Assembly: GCA_947652605.1 (NCBI GenBank)
Contig: CANTFG010000153.1
Location: forward strand, 1 to 64,000
Direction: 5' to 3'
Length of the DNA: 64,000 nucleotides
DNA from: Elmis aenea
Taxonomy: Eukaryota; Arthropoda; Insecta; Coleoptera; Elmidae
Shown: positions 1 through 11,040 of the stretch, in pieces
Layout of the letters: every line of letters starts with the position of its first letter
How positions within the stretch are numbered: position 1 is the stretch's first letter
Made by a program: the position numbers and the translations under genes
Notes under the pieces: model-generated
Seen by the model: only the letters and a program-made list of their open reading frames with translations
Databases searched by the model: none
What the model was told of the DNA's origin: nothing

Positions 1-68
1 TCTAAATAGCATTTACAATGGCGTTTTTATTAAAGATTAAAATGTGGGAGATCATTTTGCCGGACCCT
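1..68. mobile_element. Right end of a CAGGGT-type TA-flanked element
   Basis: The window opens inside an element that ends CGGACCCTG followed by TA. Immediately beyond this point the sequence becomes the C-terminal region of a piggyBac transposase, so the element interrupts that gene. The terminus resembles the CAGGGTG ends of the large foldbacks elsewhere in the window. The rest of the element lies outside the window. Confidence 0.4.
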
Positions 69-705
69 GTACATTATAAACTATTTGTAAAGGTCTACGC
101 CTGGAGGAAGCTTTTGTAGTGTATAATCTCGCCATTTGGTCAACAACATCGACACCATATTTTGTGTTGTTGTAGTAGACTATAGTTTCCGGTTTTTTTC
201 TTCCCTTCATTGTCAATGCAGACAGATGGATGCATAGTACTTAAAATAATTATATTTTTATTAACTTTTCCTTTGTAAACAGTCAGAGTACAATCATTAT
301 TTTTTTAAATTGTTGTGGAATGTAAGGACGAGCGACTATTTTTGACTAAATTTGGTACTTCTCTTCCGTTTCTGTTTACAGTTTTTACTACGCTTGTTTT
401 TAAACATTTTAATTTCATCACTAATTTTAATGACGTAAAAAAGTTATCCATAATTATATTGCGCCCTTTTCCTGGTTATGGCTGCACAAGCCTTATTACA
501 ACATTTACAGAAAGACTTTCGCTTGATGATCTCTATTCATCTTTCCATAAATAAGGGAAACCAAAGACATATTACTTTCCGAATTTACTTCGTCACTTTC
601 TGATAACTGAGAATCATTTACATCACAGAGATCTTCGGGAATATCTTGAAGACATTCCTCTAGTTCTTTTGAAGATAAAGGTCGTCGCCGTTCGTAATTA
701 GACAT
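69..705 (-). pseudogene. piggyBac-type transposase remnant, internally deleted
   Basis: Read on the minus strand, 705-505 encodes a start MSNYERRRPL followed by an acidic stretch (LQDIPEDLCDVNDSQLSESD), typical of the N-terminus of piggyBac/PGBD transposases. Further down, near 460-310, comes MDNFFTSLKLVMKLK, the piggyBac 'DNFFTS' motif. At about 185-70 comes YNNTKYGVDVVDQMARLYTT, which matches the conserved [G]VD..DQM block. The roughly 1 kb of middle domain expected in this family, including most catalytic aspartates, is missing. At least one frameshift lies near 195 in an A-rich run, and the 3' end is cut by another element at 68. This is a dead copy; piggyBac normally duplicates TTAA, but I could not place the element ends. 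Confidence 0.75.
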
Positions 706-1334
706 AATTGTATGTATATTGTGATAACGTGTAGAGTAGAGTACCATTCACGGAGTATTTATAACGCAATGTACGCAAATATAATAATGTAATAACATAC
801 GACGTCAAATTGACGCGCCGTCGGAGCAGCACAAACTTGGATAATCTTAAAGAATCATGCACTCGGGTAGTTGCAATGTGCCGATAACCATTTTGTCCTA
901 ATATGTGTATTAAGCATACTTAACGTCAAATGAATTTGAAGGTTAATGGCTGTTTTTTTTTTGCTTAAGTTTACTTCAACGGACTTTGTCAGAAATTGAT
1001 ATAATGAAGTGGGCTAATAAAACTGGACGTGCTGAGCCTAAATATGTTATAATTATTTGGGGCTCTCAATATTACTTAGTGTAAAAATTCATTATAAAAG
1101 TTCCGTTTGACATATTAGGTTAGGTTATTTAATTCGAATTTTCTCATGTTATAATCGCTAAATTATATGTGTTAAGTGTACAAATGTGATTATAAGGCAT
1201 AAATGAAACTATATTTGTATTGATTTTGTGTTAAAATAGCTAAAAATAACGTAAATCTTATAACAAACCCAAGTTCACAACTGTCATTTTTTGACGTCTT
1301 GAATTTCGCTCACAGTTAATTTCCACCTTTCTTA
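706..1334. other. Unassigned AT-rich sequence
   Basis: No open frame, RNA gene or repeat border could be supported. Part of it may be the untranslated 5' side of the piggyBac remnant. Confidence 0.4.
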
Positions 1335-1474
1335 TGGTGCCTGTCCACGTGAGAGTAAACAACTCTCGATAGCAACGTCGCCAAGGATACAGCCAATCGC
1401 GAGTTACTCTCAGGGGCTGTATCCTTGGCGACGCTGCTATCGAGAGTAGTTTACTCTCACGTGGACAGGCACCA
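1335..1474. mobile_element. PIF/Harbinger-like MITE, 140 bp
   Basis: The terminal inverted repeats are about 60 bp long with two mismatches, starting TGGTGCCTGTCCACGTGAGA and ending with its reverse complement. Only about 20 bp lies between the arms. TTA occurs on both sides (1332-1334 and 1475-1477), matching the TWA target preference of PIF/Harbinger elements. There is no coding sequence. Assignment to the superfamily rests on the target duplication only. Confidence 0.8.
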
Positions 1475-1477
1475 TTA

Positions 1478-1789
1478 GATCGTAAGGTGAACTCATTTAG
1501 ATCTATAAGAATCAGATCAGTTACAGTTGGAACTAAAATTTCAATTTTAAGCGATCATTAGTTTATTATTTTAACCATTAACTTGTAATTTGGGAGTGGT
1601 AGTTAATAATGCCGGTTGATTAACATTATTCGATTATCACTTGTTGTAACTTCTAAAATAAACAATAAATTGTTTACATATTTTAACTAAATATACTTTA
1701 GATATAATTAGGAAAAGTCCTAAGATAGGAATCTGCTAACATAAAAAATGTTTGAGCAGTAAATGAAACAAATTTTAAAAACCGTTAAG
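1478..1789. other. Unassigned AT-rich sequence
   Basis: No feature is supported here. The 3' end of the adjacent LINE remnant probably lies around 1720-1790. Confidence 0.4.
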
Positions 1790-2339
1790 TTCAAATGGAC
1801 CGCTTGGTCTGTTCCTGTTACTCCTAGGTTATTTCGAATTTTTTCGTTACTGATTTTATCGATCAGTCTACATCCCTCTATTCTTCTCAGAAATATCATT
1901 TCCTGTACCTGTATTCTTTGTTTTTGTTTTTGCGTTAGTGTCCAAGTTTCTGAACTGTACGTGAGAATGGGTACGTACACTGCATTAAAAACTCGCGTCT
2001 TCGTTCCTTTTGATATTTCCGTCTTACTTATCAAACGTTTATTAGTGGCGTAGTAAAATTTCGTCGCTGCCGCTATTCTGTTATTCAGATCTTCTTCCAA
2101 TTTACAATTTTCTGCAATTATTGTTCCTAAATATTTAAAATTTGCTACCTGCTCTATCTTTTATTGGTCTAGCATAATTGTAACTGGTTCATGATTTTTC
2201 GCTATATTCATAACCTTTGTCTTAGTTATATTAATATTCATATTATATCTACTTAATGCAGTGGTTTCCAACCTTTTTGTACCTCCGCCCCCTTTTTCAT
2301 AAAAATTTTTTTGCGCCCCCCTCACTTTTCGTTACAATC

Positions 2340-2830
2340 TTTTTTTTTTTTTTTGGGTTGTTTGGCATTGGACTGTAGTCCATCAGCCACAGATATTTTA
2401 TATTATCGATACTTTAAATATTTAAATTAGCAAGTCGAGCAAAATTAACGAGAACGTCACAAATGTCCCTTGATATTACAGATAGAACCGATACTATGTT
2501 AACAGGGAGGTGCACCCCCAACGATATCAGATCTTTGTAGAGCTTTTCTGTTAAAATTGTATTATGACTACACGAAAAGAATAAATGGTTTAAGTTCCCG
2601 TAAGACTGCCCATCACATGGGCATGCTGGGCTATCCTTTATGCCAATTTTATACAGATGGGAGGGAAAGTTGCCATGATTTAATTTTAAACGGGTGATAG
2701 TTGTTGAATATGATTTGCTGACATTAAAAGATGTTATGTGTGGAATTATTTGCGGTAAAGTGGGATGTATTAAAGTATATTGTGTAGGTGAAGTACAATC
2801 TAATTTCCTTAATACTGTTCTAGTAAATAA
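2340..2830 (-). pseudogene. 3' end of a second LINE (after RNase H), with poly(A)
   Basis: On the minus strand an uninterrupted frame of about 135 codons runs from about 2829 to a stop at 2414-2416. It contains ITRLKLNHGNFPSHLYKIGI and a zinc-knuckle-like CPCDG...LNHLFFSC block. This Cys/His pattern follows RNase H in I/R1/Jockey-type LINE polyproteins. A short 3' UTR leads to a poly(A) tail seen as T at 2340-2354. The frame lacks a start codon because the copy is 5' truncated. It lies inside the 2259-3552 hAT MITE and is absent from the sister MITE at 30764. Intactness suggests a relatively young insertion; the exact LINE clade is uncertain. Confidence 0.7.
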
Positions 2831-2854
2831 GAATTATTTAATGAACTACAAAAC

Positions 2855-3403
2855 CAGGGGTTTGGAGCAGTCCAATTTTTTAGTTGCTCCGCTCCGGCAT
2901 CAAGATGCCTGCTCCAGCTCCGCTCCCGCTCCGCGCTCCAAATATTAATCAAATAAGTTTTTTTATTTAAACATTTGTTTTTTAAAACAAAGCTAAAATT
3001 TTATGAGATATGTGAAAACGGACCAAAAATTACAATATTTGACCCTAAGAAACAAGTGAAGTTAAATAAATGAACAAATTATTGATCTTCAGTTAAAAAA
3101 GTGAAAAAAAGAAAAAAAAGTTCTTTAAAATTTTTCAAAATTCAAATACAAAATAATGAAAATTAATATTCAGAAAAGTTACATTATAATAATTTTACTT
3201 CAAAAAAATCAAATTTAGTTTATTTATAATTTTATTAAATACTATACCCATGAAAATAATTCATAAAAATTGTAGTTTATAATAGTAAAGTGTAGCAGTG
3301 GAGCAATCAAAATTATTTGCTCCGGGCTCCGCTCCCGCTCCGGGCAAAAACCCATTGCTCCACTGTTCCGCGCTCCAGCTCCGCGCTCCGCTCCAAACCC
3401 CTG
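2855..3403. mobile_element. hAT MITE (CAGGGGTTTGGAGC ends), 549 bp
   Basis: The ends CAGGGGTTTGGAGC and GCTCCAAACCCCTG are flanked by a perfect 8-bp duplication TACAAAAC (2847-2854, 3404-3411). Both subterminal regions carry iterated GCTCC motifs, which could be transposase binding sites. It is inserted within the hAT MITE 2259-3552. Confidence 0.93.
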
Positions 3404-5004
3404 TACAAAACAATACACCATATTCTGTATAAAGAAAGTTCTTTTTGTTTGTTTGTATTTAAAAATGATATTTTGGCAACAGCTGCGCGCCCCCTTTGCG
3501 ATAGTCTCGCGCCCCTCTAGGGGGGGCGCGCCCCACAGGTTGGAAACCACTGACTTAATGTATCTGCCCATACATCTAGATTGAATTGCAAGTCCTTTTC
3601 GCTTTTAGCTAATAACACCACATCATCTGCAAAGGCTAATTCTGTTAAGGATATTGGTTTTAGTTTATTCCAACCCCAGTAGGCTTTCTTTATGTTTTGC
3701 TTACATTCTTTAATTATTTTATCCATAAGAATTATAAAGAGCAGTGGACTTAATGTGCCTCCTTGTCTTACTCCCACTGTTGTTATAAATTCCTGGGAAC
3801 TGCTGTTATGGGTTCGCACATAATTCCTGCTACTCTTATATAAACTCTTGATGGCGTTTAATAATCCTTCTCGCACTCTACTTTGTTTCAATATCTTCCA
3901 GATCTTTTCCCTTGGCACTCTATCGAAGGCTTTAGACAGATCGATAAAGCACAAGTACACCATCTTTGAACGTTCAATTGTTCTTTCACTTAAGTCTTAA
4001 CGTGAAAATTAGATCCTGCGTGCTTCTACCTGATTTAAAGCCACATTACGCCTCTTTCAAATTTCTTTCGAAATGTTTCCTTTATCTCTCCTCCAATAAT
4101 TTTTCTACTACACTAAGTAGAGATATGCCTGTATAGTTTTCTAATTTTTAACAATCGCCTGCCTTGAATATCGGTAATATAACAGATACCTCCCAGTCCT
4201 TTGGAATATCTTTTTCCTGCCAAGCTTTATTTACTATTTTTAACAGCATTTTCTTACCCTCTACTCCCATGTACTTAATCATTTCAGGTAAAACGCCATC
4301 ATGCCCTGCTGCTTTTCCAATTTTCATTTTATGTATCGCTCTATCCAACTCATCTTCGGTTATTTCTTGTTCAATTGTTTCGTATTCCTCCTGCCCTTGC
4401 TCTTCTTCCTCGTCATTCATTACGTTATCACTTTCCAATAACTCCTTAAAATATGTTCCCCATCTTTCGATAATTTCTTCTTCTGTTGTCAGTATCTTTC
4501 CCTGTTTATCCATTATTTGCTTTAATGTATGGTTTTTATATTTTCATAATTATAATTTAAAAGTAGTAATAAAATATACGTATGAGGACGGATCAAGAAG
4601 TGTACGTATTAGGAGTGAAGACACAAGATTTTCAAATATGAAAAAAAAATCTACATAATCTTCTTTTAAAGCTACACACTTTTCCCAACGTCCCTGCCAT
4701 TTCTTTAACTCCTCTTAAGGACGATTTTTTTTGCTTGTAAAGAAAACCACCGTTTCGGCGATAAATTAGTTTTTAAATTAAGCACACAAATCTTAATAAA
4801 AAACCTTAATAACATTTTGTTCTATTTTTGTAAATAAATAAGTTATAGTAATTTTTCAAAAACGATTGTATGTCTATTTTATTCTTGAGGCTTTCGCGGC
4901 CGTTATCCATAATACAATCTTGGTTTCCGGGTTTGGAACCGCGTCTTCTATATTTAGAAGTAGTTGACGTTTCGACCATTGTGTCTTGGTCTTTTTCAAA
5001 ACGA

Positions 5005-5334
5005 CTAATTTGTGAGGGATGTTGCTGGGTTTATATATCCAGCTTGTGGAGGCGTGGCGTTCCGCTTGATGGATTTGTTCTGCCTCAGTGATTTTGTGAT
5101 GACTGGTTTCCAGATGTTTGGGAGTTGTATGCCTGTGTCTCTGTTGTAGTTGTTTGGGTTCTTAATGATTTCCAATGATTCTCGATATAATCTTGGCCAG
5201 AAATGGTTTGCGCGGGCCAGTAGTTTTGTTTCTCTGAAGAGGATGTTGTGTCCTGTACCCTGGGCGTGTTCTGCTACCGCTGATTTATCGACTTGTTTTC
5301 TTGTTGTTTGTCCTTCGTGTTCTTTGAGACGCAT
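5005..5334 (-). pseudogene. Penelope GIY-YIG polyprotein C-terminus, minus copy
   Basis: The 109-residue frame starts MRLKEHEGQTTRKQVDKSAV, just after the GIY-YIG signature, which is missing because of truncation. It reads through AEHAQGTGHNILFRETKLLA and LYRESLEIIKNPNNYNRDTG to a stop. The pattern A.H....H.I.....LL.R...W..R..RE.LEI is the C-terminal half of GIY-YIG domains of Penelope-like elements. It is uninterrupted, unlike the plus copy, so it shows the intact frame of the family. Confidence 0.8.
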
Positions 5335-5371
5335 TTGTATACTCCTGCCAGTTTGTCCTATGTATACTTTT

Positions 5372-5898
5372 CAAACTTACAAAAAAACGCCACGCCAAAA
5401 GAAGGAAAAGAAAAGAAAGAATACATCGCTACGACTTACTTGCCCTACATCAGCGGAGTGACTAACAAAATATCAAAGCTTCTACAAAAACATAAAATCA
5501 AAACCGTTTTCAACGCTCCTTTGAAGCTCTCGAATAAATTAAGAAGAACACACGACACAGGACTACACCACGCGGGAATATATAGCATACCTTGCTCCTG
5601 TGGAAAAGTATACATAGGACAAACTGGCAGGAGTATACAAACGCGTCTCAAAGAACACGAAGAACAAACAACAAGAAAACAAGTCGATAAATCAGCGGTA
5701 GCAGAACACGCCCAGGGTACAGGACAACATCCTCTTCAGAGAAACAAAACTACTGGCCCGCGCAAACCATTTCTGGCCAAGATTATATCGAGAATCATTG
5801 GAAATCATCAAGAACCCAAAAAACTACAACAGAGACACAGGCATACATACAACTCCCAAACATCTGGAAACCAGTCATCACAAAATCACTGAGGCAGA
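5372..5898 (+). pseudogene. Penelope GIY-YIG endonuclease fragment, plus copy, frameshifted
   Basis: The translation contains YLPYISGVTNKISKLLQKH, then GIYSIPCSCGKVYIGQTGRS, with the GIY and YIG elements and a CxC pair, then RLKEHEEQTTRKQVDKSAV. The endonuclease would nick target DNA for Penelope retrotransposition. The frame breaks near 5728 (GTGQHPLQ, where the minus copy reads GTGHNILF) and continues in another frame from about 5798. The reverse transcriptase domain is absent through 5' truncation. Confidence 0.8.
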
Positions 5899-6113
5899 AC
5901 AAATCCATCAACCCGGAAACCAAGATTGTATTAACGATTGTATGTCATTTTTTATCTGTAGTGCCAAAATGGAAAATAATATGAAAAATCTGATAATACA
6001 GGCGTGTTTATCTCAACAACAAAAAATACAACCCAAGAGACCGATACTAGATTTTCACCAACTGTTATGGTAACTGAGATACCTCATAGAACATTCAAAT
6101 TTGGTCCACCCTG

Positions 6114-6664
6114 TACATCGAAATAATTGTAACAAAAAAATTATGTACATAAATACAAAATAAAAATTAGAGGGCCATAAAGTGAAAGAAAACCTAGACA
6201 TTTGGAAAAAAATAGGTAAAAAAACCTCAATACGGTTAAAAAAAACATTTATTCAACCTGCATAAGCATTAACAACGCAGCCTTTGTTATAAACTTAAGT
6301 TAACATAAAAAAATTTAAATGACATTGACCTTGGTTTTGAGCGAATAATATGTGTCAATATTGAATAATATCAAACTGCTGCTATATCAGATCGTAATGA
6401 CCTTAAACTAACATTTTTATTATCGATGCATTCATGGTTTTAATTTATTGTTGTGTTTTATTAAATATAACCTTGCACGACCCAATTAAAAGTTAAAAAT
6501 TGACCTCTATTTCCACAGCCTAAACTACTTAATTAAATAATATCTATTTTTATTTCTTTGCAACTTAAAATTTTTGTTGTTACCTTTTAGAATATTAATT
6601 TTGTTGTTCGTACAACAATGTAGTCTAAGAAATGTCGTAATACTTTTCTTTTCAAAGTTTTATA
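6114..6664. other. Unassigned AT-rich sequence
   Basis: Repeat-like AT-rich sequence with no supported gene. Confidence 0.4.
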
Positions 6665-6666
6665 TA

Positions 6667-8335
6667 CAGTGTGTCCACGTTATCACCGCAAATATTTTAA
6701 GTGGTGATAGAGGACCTTTTTCTCAGAACAAAGTTCATGTTAAACTTTTTTCTAAAATCAAATGCTAAGCAGACATCAACACTTACTTGATTTATTTACA
6801 CTTCTGCATTTAAAAGGCTCTGTCGCCGAAAATCAATTTTATCGTAAAATACCTTACAGCTTTTTAATAGAGCATGCAATTCTCTACAAAATTAGTAATA
6901 ATTATTTTTTGTCTGCAGGCAATGATAATGTTATAAAGCAGTTTGTACAAAAAAAATGTTAAAAATTTAAAAACTTTAATTGTTTCTTAGACTTTGCAAC
7001 CGCTATATCGTTAAAACGAAAGGTTGTACAAAAAAACCGACGGCCCATTCCGAATAGCAAATTTTATGGGCTACAACTTTGGTCAAGTGAAATTTTTTGA
7101 AAATCAAATCGATTTTCCGGAAAAGCTGAAAATAAGGAATAGAGTGCAAAAACAAAATTTCCTACAAATATTGTTTTGTATTTAAAAATGCTTTTAAAGA
7201 GAGTGCGATTACGTGATTAATTGATGGAGGTCATTTTGAACACTTATTAAAGTATTTTTGTGGATACATGTTAATTTTATTGTGTCGAGATGGATTTGCA
7301 TTGTTTTGCATTTTATCGTTTTCGAAAAAAAAAAACGAGGAATAATGATGTTTTGTATTTAAAAATGCCAAAAAATCGGCACCATTAATAATATTATGTA
7401 TCTCATCAGTTTCAAAGCTTTTTATGAAGTTTGAAATTCTTCAGAAAACCACCACATATCATTTTTTAAGAAGCTAACGAACAAATTTAACAAAAACTTG
7501 TAAAATTGCATATAAATAAGTCATGTAAATTTTTAAAAACGCCGCATCTTTTTAACGAAACGTCGTAGAGCAAAACCGATGCCCATTGCGGATAAAAAAT
7601 TTAACAGACTACAACTTTGGTAAACATGTTGTTCAATAAAACCAAACCTATCATAGTGAAAGAGGTAAAAAAAAAAACGATAAAATGCAAAATAATGCAA
7701 ATCCATCTTGACACAATAAAATTAACATGTAACCACAAAATTACTTCAACAAGTGTTCAAAATGACCTCCATCATTTTCAGTTCATATTCGCACTCTCTT
7801 TAAAAGCATTTTTAAATACAAAACTTTATTTCTCGGAATTTTTTTTTTGCACTCTGTTCCTTATTTTCAACTTTTCCGGAAAATCGGTTTGATTTTCCAA
7901 AACTTTCACTGTACCTACCAAAGTTGTAGCCCATAAAATTTGCTATCCGGAATGGGCCGTCGGTTTTTTTGTACAACCTTTCGTTTTAAAGATATAGTGG
8001 TTGCAAAGTCAAAAAAGCAATTAGTTTTTAAATTTTTAACATTTTTTTGTACAAACTGCCTTATAACTCTTAAACCATTGCCTGTAGACAAATAAATATA
8101 ATCATAAATTTTATAGAGAATTTCATGTTCTATTAAAAAGCTGTAAGGTATTTTACGATAAAATTGATATTTTCGGCGACAGAGCCTTTTAAATGCAGAA
8201 GCGTAAAAAAATCAAGTTAGTGTTGATATCTGGTTAACATTTGATTTTAGAAAAAAGTTTTATTTGAAATTTGTCTTTAGAAAAAGGTCCTCTATCACCA
8301 CTTAAAATATTTGCGGTGATAACGGGGACACCCTG
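6667..8335. mobile_element. Long foldback element, 1,669 bp, TA-flanked
   Basis: The left end CAGTGTGTCCACGTTATCAC and right end GTGATAACGGGGACACCCTG are reverse complements apart from a few changes. TA flanks both sides (6665-6666, 8336-8337). The arms extend about 650-800 bp, and the loop lies around 7350-7650. A motif block near 7020 (TTGTACAAAAAAACCGACGG) recurs inverted near 7965 and in degenerate form in the loop near 7570. No convincing coding sequence is present; short ORFs in the arms are mirror images of each other. Confidence 0.85.
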
Positions 8336-8337
8336 TA

Positions 8338-8880
8338 TATAAAATTGAAGTACGAACCAACAGTTTGAACGTGTCCCTTGTTGTCAAGGGTTTATAATCG
8401 TTTGATGTTTATTGTTTTGTGATATCGAAAGTTTTTCATGGCCCACTGTTGAGCTGAGCGCTCATCGTGGTGATAAAACATGTGACATCATTTTGAAGTG
8501 TCGAAATTCATACAGATTTGGGGTTGAACAGCAACATTACTATTAGACGCCACGTTGTAATAATTTGAATGTCATTCTTTATGTCAGGGGTAGTCGATCC
8601 TTTGAAAGTTGAAAATTTGGTATACATATGTACTAGCGGGGCGTACACAATGGACGACTTTAGACTAGGCGCTGACATGCAATTAATCAGTTCTGCAACA
8701 GTTTGGTCCACAAATGGTTGCTAAACCGCGCTCACATATGCAAAACTAAATGGTTTTCAGACAAAAACCGGTATAAAAATAAAGTTCTCGATTTCGGTTT
8801 CGAGCCCTGCTTAAAACCGTATTTGTAAGGCGCTACACTAAAAAACTTGCTCTGTATAAGTTGTAGCATTCATTGAATCA
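8338..8880. other. Unassigned; contains one hAT end at about 8765-8808
   Basis: Positions 8765-8808 match the right end of the hAT element 17241-17699 (…TTTCGGTTTCGAGCCCTG) but no left end is present. The rest shows no supported gene. A 67-codon minus-strand frame at 8508-8711 has no recognisable motif. Confidence 0.4.
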
Positions 8881-9445
8881 AAAGATAAAGGAAGGAGCGT
8901 TAAAGCGGTACTAAGGCGTCCAGGTTAGCCTCTCAATATGGCGAATGAATATTTCCGCTTCTCAGTGGCGTATTTAACATTTTTAAATGTGTATTGAATA
9001 ATGTAAATATTTGCTTTGTTTTGAATTGAGCCTGTTATTTACTTATTTATTTCTTGTTTCGTAGTTGAGGGAATTAAAAAAACGACAGCATATTTCAATA
9101 TTTGGATTGTTTATTATGAGAGTTAAAAAGTATTCAGTACACAAATGCACGCCACTGATATGACATACAATTTTGACAGACCACATCAAATTTTCAATAC
9201 ATGATTACACTACAAAATATTAATGTCTACTTACCTATGAAACGTAATCTTTTAATCTTTAACATTTTTGGACCTAGTACGACTACAAGATCTGCAACTA
9301 ACCATTGTAGCACACAAAACCCTAAATTTCTTGACTGTTTGACCTGTCAAAACCGGCCGCCATCAGAGGCCATTTATGTCGTCATTTCCGTCGCCGCTCA
9401 AACGCTGCAGTATAGTAGATATTAAAAGCTCCTTCCTATATCTTT
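8881..9445. mobile_element. MITE with AAAGATAAAGGAAGGAGC ends
   Basis: The left end AAAGATAAAGGAAGGAGC and right end GCTCCTTCCTATATCTTT form inverted repeats of about 20 bp with one or two mismatches, 565 bp apart. A target duplication could not be fixed, so the superfamily is undetermined. No coding potential is evident. Confidence 0.5.
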
Positions 9446-9694
9446 TTATTGTGTAAAGGATAATTAAATGTTTGTTAACTAAAACTAAACAAACAAAATG
9501 TGAGGTAATATTTATGTTATTAACTTGAATGGATATAATATTTTATCAAATTTGCCAAAAACGCTGTTTTATACTGCTAATCTACAAAAAATTGAACTTG
9601 TGGTGTATTAACAAAAGGTCGGTGATATATTTGTATATTTTAACGAACTATGAACACTATAGTAAAGAAAGGGAAGCAAAGTAACAAAGTTACC

Positions 9695-11040
9695 ACAAGG
9701 CTAGCACAACATGCGTCTCTAGAAAAAATTTGTATATTGAATTTGTGGCCCAACACGTTAGCACAACATGCTTGTCTATACAAAATGTTAAAACTACGTG
9801 TTGGGGGAGCTATTATGTCCACAGACCCTCAAAATAAAATGAATTTGTAGCCTAACGAAAACAGCACTATCAGAACTTTTATCAGCACACGCTAGCACAA
9901 CCTGCTTGTCTATACAAAATGTTTGAATTACGTGTTGGGGGCTATTTTGTCCACAGCCCCCCAAAATAAAATTAATTTGTAGCTCGAAAACAGCACAATC
10001 AGAACTTTTATCAGCACACGCTAGAACAACCTACTTATGTATATAAAATATTTAAATTACCTGTTGGGGGGCTATTATGTCCAAAGCCCCCCTACTTTAA
10101 ATTGAATTTGTAGCCCAACAAAAACAGCACAATCAAAACTGTTATCAGTACACACTAGCACAACCTGCTTATCTGTACAAAATGTTAAAATTACGTGTTG
10201 GGGGGGCTATTATGTTCACAGCCTCCCAAAATAAAATGAATTTGTAGCTCAACGACAACAGCACAATCGGAACTTCTAACAGCACACACTAGCACAACGT
10301 GCTTGTCTGCACAAAATGTTAAAATTACGTGTTGGGGGGGCTATTATGTTCACAGCCTCCCAAAATAAAATGAATTTGTAGCTCAACGACAACAGCACAA
10401 TCGGAACTTCTAACAGCACACACTAGCACAACGTGCTTGTCTGCACAAAATGTTAAAATTACGTGAACAACCTGCTTATCTATATAAAATATTTAAATTA
10501 CGTGTTGGGGGGCTATTATGTCCAAAGCCCCCCAAAATAAAATTAATTTGTAGCTCAACGAAAACAGCACAATCAGAACTTTTATCAGCACACACTAGAA
10601 CAACCTACTTGTCTACAAAATGTTAAAATTACGTGTTGGGGGGCTATTATGTCCACAACCACCCAAAATAAAATGAATTTGTAGCCCAACGAAAACAGCA
10701 CAATCCGAACTTTTATCAGAACACGCTAGCACAACCTGCTTGTCTATACAAAATGTTAAAATTACGTGTTATGGGGGCTATTATGACCACAGCCACCCAA
10801 AATAAAATGAATTTGTAGCCCAACGAAAACAGCACAAGCAAAACTTTTATCAGCACACGCTAGCACAACCTGCTTGCTTGTCTATACAAAATGTTAAAAT
10901 TACGTGTTGGGGGGAGGCTGTTATGTTCACAGCTCCCCAATTTTAAATTGAATTTGTAGCCGAACGAAAACAGCACAATCAAAACTTTTATCAACACACG
11001 CTAGCACGAGGCAAGCACAATATTCTACGTTTAAAAAAAG
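9695..11040. repeat. Satellite array, ~134-bp monomer, about ten units
   Basis: The landmark ACAACCTGCTTGTCTATAC recurs, sometimes with small changes, at about 9763, 9897, 10025, 10160, 10294, 10428, 10467, 10600, 10731 and 10865. Spacings are 128-136 bp apart from one 39-bp partial unit. Each monomer holds a run of 5-7 G (GTGTTGGGGGG) followed by GCTATTATGTCCACAGCC and then a C run, so a G-run/C-run hairpin is possible in every unit. The unit landmarks at 10160 and 10294 begin monomers that appear identical. An irregular partial unit starts the array and a diverged one ends it. The array carries no genes. Confidence 0.9.

Larger units (their letters stand above)
2259..3552. mobile_element. 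hAT MITE (CAGTGGTTTCCAACCT family) with nested insertions
   Basis: The ends are CAGTGGTTTCCAACCT and AGGTTGGAAACCACTG, flanked by a perfect 8-bp duplication ACTTAATG (2251-2258, 3553-3560). It interrupts the RTE-like reverse transcriptase. A clean relative at 30764-31035 is only 272 bp long. Comparing the two shows that this copy was enlarged by a LINE tail (2340-2830) and another hAT MITE (2855-3403). Confidence 0.93.
1720..4545 (-). pseudogene. RTE-like non-LTR retrotransposon, reverse transcriptase remnant
   Basis: Three minus-strand pieces form one decayed reverse transcriptase. 4513-4148 holds the pre-RT region with KIGKAAGHDGVLPEMIKYMG. 3963-3561 holds the core: LCFIDLSKAFDRVPRE, GVRQGGTLSPLLFIILMD and the catalytic AFADDVVLLAKSE. 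2250-1790 holds the thumb: YLGTIIAENCKLEEDLNNRI and ETWTLTQKQKQRIQVQEM. The linking stretch 4148-3963 still reads as RT (CGFKSGRSTQDLIF) but contains stops. The block is split by a hAT insertion at 2259-3552. No endonuclease domain remains, so the copy is 5' truncated. The C-terminal segment matches the insect 'endonuclease-reverse transcriptase' RTE-type group; the clade call is tentative. Confidence 0.8.
4875..5932. mobile_element. Penelope-like element, two head-to-head truncated copies, 14-bp TSD
   Basis: A perfect 14-bp direct repeat AACGATTGTATGTC flanks the insert (4861-4874, 5933-5946). Inside are two copies of the same Penelope 3' region facing outward from about 5370. One is on the minus strand (5370 to 4875) and one on the plus strand (5372 to 5932). 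Both run to the same tail ending AAGATTGTATT. Inverted partial copies joined at their 5'-truncated ends are a known habit of Penelope-like retroelements. The plus copy lacks an internal tail segment that the minus copy keeps. Confidence 0.85.
4546..6113. mobile_element. TA/CACCCTG-ended repeat hosting the Penelope insertion
   Basis: The segment 5947-6113 ends CACCCTG followed by TA and is homologous to 34330-34488, including a shared 'GTGCCAAAATG' stretch. The sequence left of the Penelope-like insertion, about 4800-4874, is homologous to the stretch just before 34330. Together they form one arm of a CAGGGTG-type element, split by the insertion at 4875-5932. The left border near 4546 is approximate. 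Confidence 0.5.

Noticed and set aside
9695..11040. Regular repeats resembling a CRISPR array
   Set aside because: The whole 134-bp unit is repeated, with no unique spacers, and the context is animal DNA; it is a satellite array.
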